64,000 nt of DNA from Rhodoferax sp. (GCF_030653815.1 NZ_JAURYQ010000015.1:1-64000); one strand, 5' to 3'; shown: positions 37,759 to 48,050, counted from the stretch's first letter. Notes: generated by a model not told the origin, from the letters alone. Program-made: numbers and translations.

Positions 37759-38904
37759 ATGTCCGCCATGCCTGATGATCTTCTGCAAGTTCCCCTGAAC
37801 GACCTGCACCTTGCCCTGGGTGCCCGCATGGTGCCTTTTGCCGGGTACAGCATGCCGGTGCAGTACCCCGAAGGCCTGATGGCCGAACACAAACACACGC
37901 GCACGGCCGCCGGTCTGTTCGACGTCTCGCACATGGGCCAGTTGCGCCTGGTCGGGCCGGACGCCGCAGCCGCATTCGAGAGCCTGGTTCCGGTCGATGT
38001 GATGGACCTGGGCGTGGGCAAACAGCGCTACGGCCTGCTGCTCAATGAGGCTGGCGGCATCGTCGACGACCTGATGTTCGTCAACCGCGGCACAGACATC
38101 TTTGTCATCGTCAACGGCGCCTGCAAGGTGGGTGACATCGCGCACATCCAGGCCAAAATCGGCAGCCGCTGCCAGGTCATTCCCATGCCCGAACGCGCGC
38201 TGCTGGCACTGCAAGGCCCGCAAGCCGTGACTGCCCTGTCGCGCTTGGCCCCTGGCGTGGAAAAACTGGTGTTCATGACCGGCAGCAGCTTCACGGTGAA
38301 CACCGGCACACAAAGCATCGACGTGTTCCTGACGCGCAGCGGTTACACCGGCGAAGACGGTTTTGAGATCTCGGTCGATGCCTCACAAGCCACGGCGCTG
38401 GCCCAGGCGCTGCTGGCGCAACCCGAAGTCAAGCCGATTGGCCTGGGCGCGCGCAACTCCTTGCGCCTGGAAGCCGGCTTGCCGCTTTATGGCAACGACA
38501 TCGACACGACCACCACGCCGGTCGAGGCCGGCCTGCAATGGGTGATCCAGAAAGTGCGCCGCGCGGGTGGCGCACGCGCGGGCGGTTTCCCGGGTGCCGA
38601 CAAAATTCTGGCGCAATTGGCTGGTGAGGCGGGTTCGGTCACACGCAAGCGTGTTGGCCTGAAAGCGCTGGCGCGTGTGCCAGTACGCGAGCACATTGAA
38701 CTGCAAAGCATGGCTGGTGAGCGCATTGGCGAAGTCACCAGCGGCCTGCTCGGGCCCACCATCGACCAACCCATTGCCATGGGCTATATCCCCCCAGCCC
38801 TGGCCACCTTGGGCAGCCAGGTCAACGCCATGGTGCGCGGCAAACCGGTCACCATGGAAGTGGTGGCCATGCCCTTTGTCCCCAACCGATATTTCCGCGG
38901 TTAA
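37759..38904 (+). CDS. gcvT: Glycine cleavage system aminomethyltransferase (T protein)
   Basis: A 381-residue folate-dependent enzyme that takes the aminomethyl group from the lipoylated H protein, releasing ammonia and making methylene-THF. Motifs: HLALGARMVPFAGYSMPVQY, FDVSHMGQLRL, TRSGYTGEDGFEISV and LGARNSLRLEAGLPLYGND. ATG 37759 follows GGAG; an upstream open frame runs through the riboswitch and is not coding. First gene of gcvTHP. Confidence 0.95.
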   Translation: MSAMPDDLLQVPLNDLHLALGARMVPFAGYSMPVQYPEGLMAEHKHTRTAAGLFDVSHMGQLRLVGPDAAAAFESLVPVDVMDLGVGKQRYGLLLNEAGGIVDDLMFVNRGTDIFVIVNGACKVGDIAHIQAKIGSRCQVIPMPERALLALQGPQAVTALSRLAPGVEKLVFMTGSSFTVNTGTQSIDVFLTRSGYTGEDGFEISVDASQATALAQALLAQPEVKPIGLGARNSLRLEAGLPLYGNDIDTTTTPVEAGLQWVIQKVRRAGGARAGGFPGADKILAQLAGEAGSVTRKRVGLKALARVPVREHIELQSMAGERIGEVTSGLLGPTIDQPIAMGYIPPALATLGSQVNAMVRGKPVTMEVVAMPFVPNRYFRG

Positions 38905-38962
38905 CGTCTTTTTCAGTCCCCTCTCCACCACTTTTTCACTCAATTTTTTGTAGAGCATCACC

Positions 38963-39337
38963 ATGACCATCAAATACACCCCCGACCACGAATGGATCAA
39001 AATTGACGGCGACATCGGTACCGTTGGCATCACGCACCACGCGCAAGACGCGCTGGGCGATGTGGTCTTTGTCGACCTGCCCGAAGTCGGCAAAGCCTAT
39101 GCCGCAAAGGATGCTGCCGCCGTGGTTGAATCGGTCAAGGCCGCCGCCGACGTTTACATGCCGGTCGAGGCCGAAGTGACCGAGGTCAACGAAATACTGC
39201 GCGACGACCCCTCGCTGGCCAATTCCGACCCGCTGGGCGCAGGCTGGTTCTTCAAGATCAAGTTCGCCAACCCGGCCGACCTGGACGCCTTCATGGACGA
39301 GACCAGCTACACCGCTTTCGCCGCTGACGCGCACTGA
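38963..39337 (+). CDS. gcvH: Glycine cleavage system H protein
   Basis: A 124-residue lipoyl carrier shuttling the aminomethyl intermediate between P, T and L proteins. The lipoyl Lys is in [15 protein letters not shown] (about residue 60). YTPDHEWIK at the N-terminus and [11 protein letters not shown] near the C-terminus are typical. It lies between gcvT and gcvP. Confidence 0.96.
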   Translation: MTIKYTPDHEWIKIDGDIGTVGITHHAQDALGDVVFVDLPEVGKAYAAKDAAAVVESVKAAADVYMPVEAEVTEVNEILRDDPSLANSDPLGAGWFFKIKFANPADLDAFMDETSYTAFAADAH

Positions 39338-39351
39338 TCAGGCAGCCCACC

Positions 39352-42252
39352 ATGACCTCCATTGCTCTTTCGCCTTTGGGCGAACTTGAAAACGCGTCTG
39401 AATTTATTGCGCGCCATATCGGCATCGATGCGGCTGACGAAGCTGTGATGCTGAAAACCGTAGCGGCAGCATCGCGCGCGGCACTCATCGACGAGATCGT
39501 CCCAGCCAGCATCGTCCGCAGCCAGCCCATGGCCATCCCCGCGCCCATCACCGAGGCGGCCGCGCTGGCCGAGCTCAAGGCCATGGCGGGCAAGAACAAG
39601 GTGTTCAAAAGCTACATCGGCCAGGGCTACTACGGCACCCACACGCCCGGCGTGATCCTGCGCAACATTCTGGAGAACCCCGCCTGGTACACCGCCTACA
39701 CGCCCTACCAGGCCGAGATCAGCCAGGGCCGCATGGAGGCGTTGGTCAATTTCCAGACCATGGTGATGGACCTGACCGGCATGCCCATGGCCAATGCCTC
39801 GATGCTTGACGAAGCCACTGCCGCGGCCGAAGCCATGACCATGGCCATGCGTGTCAGCAAGTCCAAGTCGACCACTTTTCTGGTCGATGCCGAGGTGCTG
39901 CCGCAGACCCTGGCCGTGATCCAGACCCGTGCCGAGCCGCTGGGCATCAGCGTCAAGCCGTGCCACAACAGCGACGATTTGGCCCAGGACAGCTTCGCTG
40001 TGCTGCTGCAATACCCTGGTACCGGCGGCGTGGTGCGTGATGACCGCGCGCTGATCAGCGCCGTCAAGGCCCGCGGTGGCATTGTCATCATGGCGGCCGA
40101 CCTGCTGGCGCTCACGCTGCTGACCTCGCCCGGCGAACTCGGCGCCGACATCGCCGTGGGCACCACGCAGCGCTTCGGCATGCCAATGGGCAACGGCGGC
40201 CCGCACGCCGCCTACATGGCCTGCCGCGACGAGCACAAGCGCACCATGCCCGGCCGCCTGGTGGGCGTCAGTGTCGACAGCCACGGCAACCCGGCCTACC
40301 GGCTGGCGCTGCAAACGCGCGAACAGCACATTCGCCGCGAAAAAGCCACCTCCAACATCTGCACCGCGCAGGTGCTGCCGGCGGTGATCGCCAGCATGTA
40401 CGCGGTTTACCACGGCCCGGCCGGCCTCAAGCGCATCGCGCAACGCGTGGCGACCTTGACCTCCGTGCTGGCTGCGGGTCTGAAGAGCCTGGGCTTTGCC
40501 GTCACCAATGCCAACGCCTTTGACACGCTCACGATCGCCACGGCTGACAACACGGTGGCGATCGCTTCCAAAGCGCTCGCAGCCGGTGCCAACCTGCGGC
40601 TGGCATCGAGCGGCTCCCTCAGCGTGTCGCTCGATGAAACCACCACACGCACCGATGTGGAGCAGCTCTGGGGCTTCTTCGCCAAGCCCGGCCAGACCCT
40701 GCCCAAGGTGGCTGACTTCGAGCAAAACACGGCCAGCCTGCTGCCCGCCGCCTTGTTGCGCACCAGCAGTTACCTGACGCACCCGGTGTTCAACACGCAT
40801 CACAGTGAGACCGGCATGCTGCGCTACATCCGCCGCCTGTCTGACTTTGACCTGGCCCTGGACCGCACCATGATCCCGCTGGGCAGTTGCACCATGAAGC
40901 TCAACGCCACCAGCGAAATGATCCCGATCACCTGGCCCGAGTTTGCCAACATCCACCCCTATTGCCCCGACGACCAGCGCGCGGGCTACGCCGAGATGGA
41001 TGAGCAGCTGCGCGCCTGGCTCTGCGAGGCCACCGGTTACGCCGGCATCAGCCTGCAACCCAATGCCGGCAGCCAGGGCGAATACGCCGGCATGATGGCC
41101 ATCCGCGGCTACCACGAAGCGCGTGGCGAGGGCCATCGCAACATTTGCCTGATCCCGAGCAGCGCGCACGGCACCAACCCCGCCAGCGCCACCATGGTGG
41201 GCATGAAGGTGGTGGTCACGGCGTGTGATGCCAACGGCAATGTCGACATGGACGACCTCAAAGCCAAGTGTGAACAGCACAGCGCCAACCTCGCGGCGAT
41301 CATGATCACCTATCCCAGCACCCACGGCGTGTTCGAGACCAGCGTCAAGGAACTGTGCGCCCTGGTGCACAGCCATGGCGGGCGCGTTTATGTGGACGGC
41401 GCCAACATGAACGCGCTGGTCGGCCTGGCTGCGCCCGGCGAATTCGGCGGCGACGTGAGCCACCTGAACCTGCACAAGACCTTTTGCATCCCGCACGGCG
41501 GCGGCGGCCCCGGTGTGGGGCCCGTGTGTGTGGTGGCCGACCTGGTGCCCTACTTGCCGGGTGATGGTGTCGGTGCCGTGTCAGCCGCGCCCCTGGGCAA
41601 TGCGGCCGTGCTGCCGATCAGCTGGATGTACTGCCGCATGATGGGGGCCGAGGGCTTGAAAGCCGCCACCGAGGTGGCCATTTTGAGCGCCAACTACATC
41701 AGCGTGCGCCTGAAAGACCACTACCCCACGCTCTACACCAGCGCCTCCTCCCATGGCAAACCCGGTCGCGTCGCGCACGAAAGCAAGCCGGGTCGTGTCG
41801 CGCACGAGTGCATTCTCGACCTGCGTCCGCTGAAGGAAAGCAGTGGCGGCGTCAACGGTGTGACCGCCGAAGACGTTACCAAGCGCCTGATGGACTACGG
41901 TTTTCATGCCCCCACACTGAGCTTTCCGGTGCCCGGCACGCTGATGGTGGAACCCACCGAGAGCGAAACGCTGGAAGAACTCGACCGTTTCATCAACGCC
42001 ATGATCGCCATCCGCGAAGAGATCGCCAAGGTCGAGCAAGGCGTCTGGCCGCAGGGCAACAACCCGCTGAGTCACGCGCCTCACACGGCGGCGTCGCTCT
42101 TGGGTGAAACCTGGGACCGACCCTACTCACGGGAATTGGCTGCCTTCCCGGCACCCGCGCTGAAGCAGTCCAAGTACTGGGTGCCGGTCGGGCGCATCGA
42201 CAACGTGCATGGCGACCGCAATTTGTTCTGCAGTTGCGTGCCGATGTCCTAA
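39352..42252 (+). CDS. gcvP: Glycine dehydrogenase (decarboxylating) (P protein)
   Basis: A 966-residue PLP enzyme that decarboxylates glycine and loads the H protein. The N-terminal half has [15 protein letters not shown]; the PLP Lys is in [18 protein letters not shown] in the C-terminal half. Near residues 803-820 the conserved [13 protein letters not shown] segment is preceded by a second copy, KPGRVAHES, produced by a 27-base in-frame tandem duplication (41758-41784 and 41785-41811). The gene follows gcvH by 14 bases and ends in an intrinsic terminator. Confidence 0.95.
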   Translation: MTSIALSPLGELENASEFIARHIGIDAADEAVMLKTVAAASRAALIDEIVPASIVRSQPMAIPAPITEAAALAELKAMAGKNKVFKSYIGQGYYGTHTPGVILRNILENPAWYTAYTPYQAEISQGRMEALVNFQTMVMDLTGMPMANASMLDEATAAAEAMTMAMRVSKSKSTTFLVDAEVLPQTLAVIQTRAEPLGISVKPCHNSDDLAQDSFAVLLQYPGTGGVVRDDRALISAVKARGGIVIMAADLLALTLLTSPGELGADIAVGTTQRFGMPMGNGGPHAAYMACRDEHKRTMPGRLVGVSVDSHGNPAYRLALQTREQHIRREKATSNICTAQVLPAVIASMYAVYHGPAGLKRIAQRVATLTSVLAAGLKSLGFAVTNANAFDTLTIATADNTVAIASKALAAGANLRLASSGSLSVSLDETTTRTDVEQLWGFFAKPGQTLPKVADFEQNTASLLPAALLRTSSYLTHPVFNTHHSETGMLRYIRRLSDFDLALDRTMIPLGSCTMKLNATSEMIPITWPEFANIHPYCPDDQRAGYAEMDEQLRAWLCEATGYAGISLQPNAGSQGEYAGMMAIRGYHEARGEGHRNICLIPSSAHGTNPASATMVGMKVVVTACDANGNVDMDDLKAKCEQHSANLAAIMITYPSTHGVFETSVKELCALVHSHGGRVYVDGANMNALVGLAAPGEFGGDVSHLNLHKTFCIPHGGGGPGVGPVCVVADLVPYLPGDGVGAVSAAPLGNAAVLPISWMYCRMMGAEGLKAATEVAILSANYISVRLKDHYPTLYTSASSHGKPGRVAHESKPGRVAHECILDLRPLKESSGGVNGVTAEDVTKRLMDYGFHAPTLSFPVPGTLMVEPTESETLEELDRFINAMIAIREEIAKVEQGVWPQGNNPLSHAPHTAASLLGETWDRPYSRELAAFPAPALKQSKYWVPVGRIDNVHGDRNLFCSCVPMS

Positions 42253-42278
42253 GCCAGTACCAGCGTGCACTGTAGATC

Positions 42279-42309
42279 ATTCGCTCGCTGAACCCGGGCG
42301 AATTTTTTT
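42279..42309 (+). terminator. Intrinsic terminator after gcvP
   Basis: ATTCGC (42279-42284) pairs with GCGAAT (42298-42303), followed directly by a run of seven T. It ends the gcvTHP transcript and separates it from the Anbu gene. Confidence 0.7.
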
Positions 42310-42349
42310 CTGCCCGTTAAACTCACTCTTTTCCCACGAACCCGAATCC

Positions 42350-43177
42350 ATGACATATTGCGTCGCCATCAAACTCAACGCCGGACTGGTTTTTCTGTCC
42401 GATTCACGCACCAACGCCGGTCTGGACCAGATCAGCACCTTTCGCAAGATGATCGTTTACGAAAAGCCCGACGACCGCTTCATGGTGCTGCTGTCAGCCG
42501 GCAATCTGAGCATTTCGCAGTCGGTGCGCGAGATCCTGCAGGTAGAGAAACTCAAGGACCGTGACGAAGACGAGGGCATCACGATCTGGAACGCCAAAAG
42601 CATGTTCGACGCAGCGCGCGTGCTCGGCTCGGCCATTCGCCATGTCTACGATCGCGATGCCGCTGCGCTCAAACTGGCTGGGGTCGATTTCAACGTCTCG
42701 CTGATTTTTGGCGGCCAGATCAAGGGCGAAGGCATGCGTCTGTTCCAGGTCTACTCAGCTGGCAACTTCATCGAAGCCACGCCCGAGACACCTTATTTCC
42801 AGGTTGGCGAATCCAAATACGGCAAACCCGTGCTGGACCGCGTGATCACCCCGCACACGCCGCTGGACGAGGCCGCCAAGTGCGCGCTGGTGTCCATGGA
42901 CTCGACCCTCAAATCCAACTTGTCGGTGGGCCTGCCGCTGGACATGGTCGTCTATGAGGTCAACCAGTTCCAGACCGACAAGGTGGTCTGCATTGACGAG
43001 CACAACCCCTACTTCAAGATGATGCACAACAGCTGGGGCGCCAAGCTGCGCGAAGTCTTTGACAGCATCGAGGACCCGATGTGGAACGGCGAACACACCA
43101 CCGTACCCCTGATGCAGCCCGCCAGCCGCAACCAGGCCCTGAAAAAAATCAGCTCGCCGCAGGAAAAGTTAATCTAA
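42350..43177 (+). CDS. Anbu-type bacterial proteasome homologue (peptidase)
   Basis: A 275-residue Ntn-hydrolase-fold protein beginning MTYCVAIKLNAGLVFLSDSRTNAGLDQISTFRKM, the characteristic N-terminus of Anbu, ancestral relative of HslV and proteasome beta subunits. Removal of Met would expose Thr1, with Asp/Ser in LSDSRTNAG nearby. Anbu genes usually sit beside alpha-E, ATP-grasp and transglutaminase-like genes; none is within this window, so it is an orphan here. Substrates are not known. Earlier in-frame codons lie in the gcvP terminator region and are not used. Confidence 0.87.
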   Translation: MTYCVAIKLNAGLVFLSDSRTNAGLDQISTFRKMIVYEKPDDRFMVLLSAGNLSISQSVREILQVEKLKDRDEDEGITIWNAKSMFDAARVLGSAIRHVYDRDAAALKLAGVDFNVSLIFGGQIKGEGMRLFQVYSAGNFIEATPETPYFQVGESKYGKPVLDRVITPHTPLDEAAKCALVSMDSTLKSNLSVGLPLDMVVYEVNQFQTDKVVCIDEHNPYFKMMHNSWGAKLREVFDSIEDPMWNGEHTTVPLMQPASRNQALKKISSPQEKLI

Positions 43178-43187
43178 TTACCTTGCG

Positions 43188-43225
43188 GGACAGACCAAGA
43201 TTTACGCAGTAAATTTGCTCTGTCC
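43188..43225. repeat. REP-like palindrome, copy 2
   Basis: Outer arms GGACAGA (43188-43194) and TCTGTCC (43219-43225), inner stem ATTTAC/GTAAAT around a GCA loop. It fills the gap between the convergent Anbu and uppP genes. Compared with copy 1 at 17103-17138 the T in the left arm is A and its partner in the right arm changes from A to T, keeping the pairing. Confidence 0.7.
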
Positions 43226-43248
43226 TCAACCGATCGTGCTTGCGGGCT

Positions 43249-44082
43249 TCAGGCCGTCCAGCTCACGGTGCCGGTCCAGGCGGTGACCAGTACCACGATG
43301 CCAAACACAATGCGGTAGTAGGCGAAACCGACAAAGCTGTGCGTTGAAATAAAACGCAGCAACCAGCGGATGCACAACCAGGCACTCAGGAATGACATCA
43401 CCAGCCCGACACCAAACACCGGCGCGTCGGCCCAGGACAGCAGAGCCCGGTCCTTGAACAGGCTGTAGGCACCCGCGCCGATCAGCGTCGGAATGGCCAG
43501 GTAAAAGGAGAAGTCGGTAGCGGCCTTGCGGCTCAGGCCCAACAGCATGCCACCGATGATGGTGGCGCCGCTGCGGCTCATGCCTGGAATCATGGCCGTG
43601 CACTGCGCCAGACCCACCTTGAGCGCGTCCATGGCCGTCATGGCATCCACATCATGGATACGGGTAACCGCCGGATTTTTTTGCTGACGCCGTTCGGCCC
43701 AGAGGATGATGAAACCACCAATGATGAACATGCTGGCCACCACCACCGGCGTGAACAGATGCGCCTTGATCGCCTTGCCGTAGAGCAGGCCCAGAATCAC
43801 CGCCGGGAAAAACGCGATCAGCACATTGAGGGCAAAGCGCTGCGCCTGCTTTTCGGTGGGCAGGTCCAGCACGGTGTCGCGTATTTTTTGCCAGTACACC
43901 AGGATCACGGCAAAAATGGCGCCGGTCTGGATGGCAATGTCGAACACCTTGGCCTTGTCATCGTCGAACCCCAGCAGGGCCCCGGCCAAAATCAGATGAC
44001 CCGTGCTCGAGATCGGCAAAAACTCGGTCAGCCCCTCCACCACGCCCATGATGGCGGCTTTGATCAGCAAAACAATATCCAC
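43249..44082 (-). CDS. uppP: Undecaprenyl-diphosphatase
   Basis: A 277-residue integral membrane phosphatase that recycles undecaprenyl pyrophosphate to the monophosphate carrier and confers bacitracin tolerance. The two active-site regions are [16 protein letters not shown] and [11 protein letters not shown], and there are about eight membrane helices. It may be cotranscribed with the upstream isochorismatase-like gene, though an 84-base gap with a short tandem repeat separates them. Confidence 0.94.
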   Translation of the reverse strand: MDIVLLIKAAIMGVVEGLTEFLPISSTGHLILAGALLGFDDDKAKVFDIAIQTGAIFAVILVYWQKIRDTVLDLPTEKQAQRFALNVLIAFFPAVILGLLYGKAIKAHLFTPVVVASMFIIGGFIILWAERRQQKNPAVTRIHDVDAMTAMDALKVGLAQCTAMIPGMSRSGATIIGGMLLGLSRKAATDFSFYLAIPTLIGAGAYSLFKDRALLSWADAPVFGVGLVMSFLSAWLCIRWLLRFISTHSFVGFAYYRIVFGIVVLVTAWTGTVSWTA

Positions 44083-44130
44083 GCAAGCTCCCGTACAAGA
44101 AGCGGCTGATTATCGCCGCCTGCCTGCGCC

Positions 44131-44150
44131 GTACCGTACCGTACCGTACC
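44131..44150. repeat. Pentanucleotide tandem repeat (GTACC)4
   Basis: Four exact GTACC units followed by a degenerate GTGCC, between the isochorismatase-like gene and uppP (both on the minus strand). The unit number could vary by slippage and change the spacing upstream of uppP. Confidence 0.8.
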
Positions 44151-44166
44151 GTGCCAGCGGCTGGTC

Positions 44167-44769
44167 TTACTTGATCAAGGCATGCATCGCCTTGAACTGC
44201 GGCGCCTCGGCGCTGCGCAGCCACTCGAACACCACCATTTCGGTGGTCACGAATTCGGCACCAGCGCCGGCCAGGCGGTCGAAGGCGGCGTCGCGATTAC
44301 GCTCGGTGCGAGAACTGCAGGCATCGGTCACCACCCAAACGTCAAACTCGTCCTCGAGCAAATGCAGCGCGGTCTGCATCAGGCACACATGCGCCTCGCA
44401 ACCAGCGATCACGATGCTGTTGCGCTCGGTGGGCGTGTTGGACGGTTTCTGCAGGTGCTTGGGCAGGCTGCGCGCATTGCCAGTCGGCGCTTTCAATGGC
44501 GGGCGCAACCACTCGCCCAGGCCCTCTTCGACGCCGCTGAACTGCATCTTGGCCAGCGTGCGCTGGCACAGGGCGCGAAGTTCGGGCGGGTTTTCGCCGA
44601 GCTTGGACGGGTTTTGCTCGGTACCCCACACCGGTACCTGCATCAATTGGGCCGCCTGCGCCAAGCGCACGGCATTGGCCAACGCCAGCGGCGCCTCAAA
44701 AATGGCAGGCATCAGTCGGGTCTGGTAGTCGACCAGGACCAATTGGGAGAGTTCGGATTCAAGCAGCAT
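44167..44769 (-). CDS. Isochorismatase-family cysteine hydrolase
   Basis: A 200-residue hydrolase of the isochorismatase fold. Asp14 in LVLVDYQTRL, a Lys in the middle and the Cys in IVIAGCEAHVCLMQTALHL form the expected triad. Relatives hydrolyse N-carbamoyl compounds or nicotinamide; this member (YcaC/hydrolase-like) has no assigned substrate. It is divergent from the NlpC/P60 gene. Confidence 0.85.
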   Translation of the reverse strand: MLLESELSQLVLVDYQTRLMPAIFEAPLALANAVRLAQAAQLMQVPVWGTEQNPSKLGENPPELRALCQRTLAKMQFSGVEEGLGEWLRPPLKAPTGNARSLPKHLQKPSNTPTERNSIVIAGCEAHVCLMQTALHLLEDEFDVWVVTDACSSRTERNRDAAFDRLAGAGAEFVTTEMVVFEWLRSAEAPQFKAMHALIK

Positions 44770-44865
44770 GGCGGGCTTTCAAAAATATAAAACAGGCATC
44801 TGCTGATTAAACCGCAGGTTTGAGGATGTGCGTGGCGGTCCGGCAAATGTGTGTAAACTACGCCG

Positions 44866-45441
44866 ATGCGAATTTCCGCCCTTTTGTCATCCCTGCTCAT
44901 GGCCGCCAGTGTGCACGCTGCGCCGGCTGATGCGCCCGATGACCTGAGCCGCTTTATGCATGACAAGGGCTTGTTGTCCCAAATTGACCAGGTACGCCAA
45001 AACGTCACGAACAAGGCTTCCGACCTGGTGGTCAACGCGCTGGGTTTTCTGGGTGTTCCCTACCGAATGGGCGGCAACAACGCTGAAACTGGTTTCGACT
45101 GCAGTGGTTTTGTCAAAGCCATGTACGAACAAACCGTGGGCCTGATCCTGCCGCGCAAGGCCGAGCAGCAAGCCGCCGCCACCCAACACATTGACCGCTC
45201 CGAACTGCAGCCCGGCGACCTGGTGTTTTTCAACACCCTGCGCCGCACCTTCAGCCATGTGGGCATCTACATTGGCGACGGCAAATTCATTCATTCACCC
45301 AAGCCCGGCGCGCAGGTGCGGGTGGAAAACATGGGTATCTCCTACTGGAGCCATCGCTTTGACGGCGCACGACGCGTCACCTCCACCGAAGCCGGCAACG
45401 CGCTTGCAGGCGCCATCACGACAAACCCCGCACTGCGCTGA
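44866..45441 (+). CDS. NlpC/P60-family peptidoglycan endopeptidase
   Basis: A 191-residue exported cysteine peptidase. A signal peptide ends VHAAPA; the catalytic Cys is in ETGFDCSGFVKAMYEQ, the His in FSHVGIYIGDGKFIHSP and the usual LQPGDLVFF lies between. It would cut peptide cross-links or stems of peptidoglycan in the periplasm. It converges on a small membrane protein gene. Confidence 0.9.
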   Translation: MRISALLSSLLMAASVHAAPADAPDDLSRFMHDKGLLSQIDQVRQNVTNKASDLVVNALGFLGVPYRMGGNNAETGFDCSGFVKAMYEQTVGLILPRKAEQQAAATQHIDRSELQPGDLVFFNTLRRTFSHVGIYIGDGKFIHSPKPGAQVRVENMGISYWSHRFDGARRVTSTEAGNALAGAITTNPALR

Positions 45442-45443
45442 GT

Positions 45444-45752
45444 TCAGCGGCGTTTTTCTGTGACATCCGTGACGTCGGTCACCTCGGCATCAATCACATC
45501 CACCGGCGTTTGAGCCCGGCTGGCACCCGGCGCTGTGCCCCGGTAAGCCCGTTGCCACAGGTCAGCCCGGTTCATCTTGAAGACCCAGGGTTGCACCGGC
45601 TGGCCGGTCAGTTTGGCCCACAAGGCACGCAGCAGCCACAGCGACAGCAGCAAGGCGGCTACAAACAGCAGGCCCACCATAAAAATCAGCGCAGCCGCCA
45701 GCAAACTCAGGCGAAACACCCAGGCGGCCAGCACTTTTACAAAATTATTCAC
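45444..45752 (-). CDS. Small hypothetical membrane protein
   Basis: A 102-residue protein with one long or two close hydrophobic segments (residues about 8-47) and a polar C-terminal tail ending in VTDVTDVTEKRR. I do not recognise the family. It lies two bases from the NlpC/P60 stop on the opposite strand and 41 bases downstream of the helicase gene, with which it may be cotranscribed. Confidence 0.65.
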   Translation of the reverse strand: MNNFVKVLAAWVFRLSLLAAALIFMVGLLFVAALLLSLWLLRALWAKLTGQPVQPWVFKMNRADLWQRAYRGTAPGASRAQTPVDVIDAEVTDVTDVTEKRR

Positions 45753-45793
45753 CCAGCAATTCCTTGTATGCCATTCGTGGGGGCATCATCGCA

Positions 45794-47965
45794 TCAAACG
45801 ACCAAAACCGTTCCTGACGCGCGCCTTGAAACCGCATAGGGGGGCAGGCCTTGCAGCATGCGCCGGCCATAGGCGGTGTTCAGCAAGCGCTTGTCGTAGC
45901 AAATCACCCTCGCCTGATCGGTTTCGGAGCGGATCGCGCGGCCGGTCCATTGCAGCAACTTGATACCGGTGGCCGGCACCACCAATTCGTTAAACGGGTC
46001 GCGCCCGGCCCGCTTGAGCCACTCGGCGCGCGCTTCCTCGACCGGGTCCGAGGGCGGGCTGAATGGCAGCTTGGCGATGAACACGGTCTCGCACAGCGTG
46101 CCCGGCAAATCCAGCCCTTCGCCAAAGGACTGCAGACCAAAAATCACCGAGGCAAAACCCGCCTCCACCCGCGCCTGGTGAATGCCCAACAATCGGCCAC
46201 GTGCCATCTGTCCCTGCACCAGCACGACCTCCTGCAAACTTGCGTCCAGCGCGCTCACCGCCGCCTGCATCTGCACGCGCGAGGTAAACAACACCAGCGC
46301 GCCATGCGGCACCTCGCGCAGGTCACGTAGCAAGGCCGCCACCATCTGGGTGGTGTAAAGATCCACCTGCTTGGGGTCCGCGGCAGTATCAGCCACCACC
46401 AACTGGCCCTGGGTGCGGTAATCAAACGGGCTCTCCACCGCCAGCGTGCTCACCTGCGGCAAGCCAGCCAGCCCGGTCTCACCCAGGAAAAAGTCAAAGC
46501 TGCCGCAAGTGGTCAGCGACGCCGAGGTCACCACCGCGCCGCGCACTTGGCGCCACAGGTGGCGCCGCAGCAAGTCGCCGGGCACGATCGGGCAGGCATG
46601 CGCGCTGATCGACACCAAACCCGAGCCGGTGTCTGACTTGAGCCACTTGGCCAGCGGCGGCTCGTCGCTGCTGAGCCACTGCGCGCTGGTGGCCACCACG
46701 CTGTTGAGCTTGGGCGCCATCTGGCCCAGCCTGGCGTACTGCACCGAGCAATTGGCGGCCTGGGCCGGGTCTTCCTTGGCGCGCAATTTCAGCTCGGCGC
46801 CCAGCGCCTCGAGCGCATCCGACAACGCCGCGGCGTGGCCATGGATGAGCTTGAAAGGCTCCAGCATGGCCTCGGGCACCACGCCGTCCTTGAAACGGTA
46901 CACCGTGTCATAACCGGTCGACAGACCCCGCACCAGCTCCAGCGCCAGCCGGCCCGCATCGAGTAGCGCGGTCTTGAGCTGTTGCGCCAGCGTGGTGACG
47001 TCCTGCGCCAGCACAACACCCATCTTGTCGGCCACCTCAATCAGGATTTTTGGCAGCTTGTCGAGCCAGCGCAGGCCGGTGAGGTCCATGGCGCTGGAAA
47101 ACTGGTCCAACGCCACCGCTGGCAAATGGTGGCCTTCGTCGAACACCACCAGGCAGTTGTCCAGGTCCGGCAGTGCCTTCATGCCCAAAGAGGCCAGCAC
47201 CAAGTCGTGGTTCGCCACAATCACCTGCGCCTGCGCCAGCTGCATGCGGGCCTGGTAATAGCTGCAGCTGGAAAAACGCGGGCAATGGCGCGCCGTGCAA
47301 GTGTGGCGCTCGGCGGCCACGGTCGACCAGTCGCGCGCCTCGGGTTGCTCGGCCAGGCTGTCGCGGTCGCCGTCCCACTTACCCGCAACCAGGGCTGAAG
47401 CCAGAGTTTCGTACAAGGCCACGCGCCGCTCCGTGGGGTCCTGCCACACCACGCCCCGGGTAGGCTGGAACGTGCTTGACGCTTGGGGGGTGTTGGCCTC
47501 GTCGTCACCTTCAAACAGCTCGGCCGCGTCTGCGCCAACATGACCCACCAGGCGCTCCAGCTTGAGCTTGCACACATAGCGGCCACGGCCCTTGGCCAGG
47601 GCATAAACAAACGGCGTGTCGATCACGGCGGCCAGCGCCGGCAGGTCCTTGGTCATCAACTGCTCTTGCAACGCCACGGTGGCGGTCGACACCACCACCC
47701 GCGTCTTGCGCGCCAGTGCCAGCGCCACGGTGGTCGACAAATACGCCGCCGACTTGCCAACGCCGGTGCCTGCCTGAATCACCGTGACCGCACTCTGCGG
47801 GTGGTCCTGGTCGCCCAGCGACACATCGCGCAGACTGCTGGCAATGCGCTGTGCCATGGCGTGCTGGCCAGCGCGGGCGCGAAAACCAGGCGTGGCGGCC
47901 ACCATTCGGTCAAAAGCCGCCATGGCCAACACGCTCAAATCAGGATCATTCAATCGAGCACCCAC
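45794..47965 (-). CDS. DinG-type ATP-dependent DNA helicase
   Basis: A 723-residue XPD-like superfamily 2 helicase. Walker A is AGTGVGKSAAY, the four Fe-S cysteines are in YVCKLKLE and HTCTARHCPRFSSCSYYQ, and the Walker B box is VVFDEGHHLP. C-terminal motifs include LFTSRVQMQAA, FGLQSFGEGLDLPG and LLQWTGRAIRSETDQ. DinG unwinds D-loops, R-loops and damaged DNA. The GTG at 47965 is a tentative start without a clear ribosome site; TTG 47950 is an alternative. Confidence 0.9.
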   Translation of the reverse strand: MGARLNDPDLSVLAMAAFDRMVAATPGFRARAGQHAMAQRIASSLRDVSLGDQDHPQSAVTVIQAGTGVGKSAAYLSTTVALALARKTRVVVSTATVALQEQLMTKDLPALAAVIDTPFVYALAKGRGRYVCKLKLERLVGHVGADAAELFEGDDEANTPQASSTFQPTRGVVWQDPTERRVALYETLASALVAGKWDGDRDSLAEQPEARDWSTVAAERHTCTARHCPRFSSCSYYQARMQLAQAQVIVANHDLVLASLGMKALPDLDNCLVVFDEGHHLPAVALDQFSSAMDLTGLRWLDKLPKILIEVADKMGVVLAQDVTTLAQQLKTALLDAGRLALELVRGLSTGYDTVYRFKDGVVPEAMLEPFKLIHGHAAALSDALEALGAELKLRAKEDPAQAANCSVQYARLGQMAPKLNSVVATSAQWLSSDEPPLAKWLKSDTGSGLVSISAHACPIVPGDLLRRHLWRQVRGAVVTSASLTTCGSFDFFLGETGLAGLPQVSTLAVESPFDYRTQGQLVVADTAADPKQVDLYTTQMVAALLRDLREVPHGALVLFTSRVQMQAAVSALDASLQEVVLVQGQMARGRLLGIHQARVEAGFASVIFGLQSFGEGLDLPGTLCETVFIAKLPFSPPSDPVEEARAEWLKRAGRDPFNELVVPATGIKLLQWTGRAIRSETDQARVICYDKRLLNTAYGRRMLQGLPPYAVSRRASGTVLVV

Positions 47966-48007
47966 AAGAACAAATGGAATGTTGACGCAAAAGGCATCCC
48001 GAAAAGT

Positions 48008-48044
48008 AAAAAAGGCTTGAAAAGCGGACGCTCTTCAAGCCTTT
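48008..48044 (-). terminator. Intrinsic terminator after tRNA-Pro
   Basis: Eleven-base perfect arms AAAGGCTTGAA (48011-48021) and TTCAAGCCTTT (48034-48044). On the minus strand the hairpin is followed by a T-run, six bases beyond the 3' end of the tRNA gene. Confidence 0.85.
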
Positions 48045-48050
48045 AAATTG

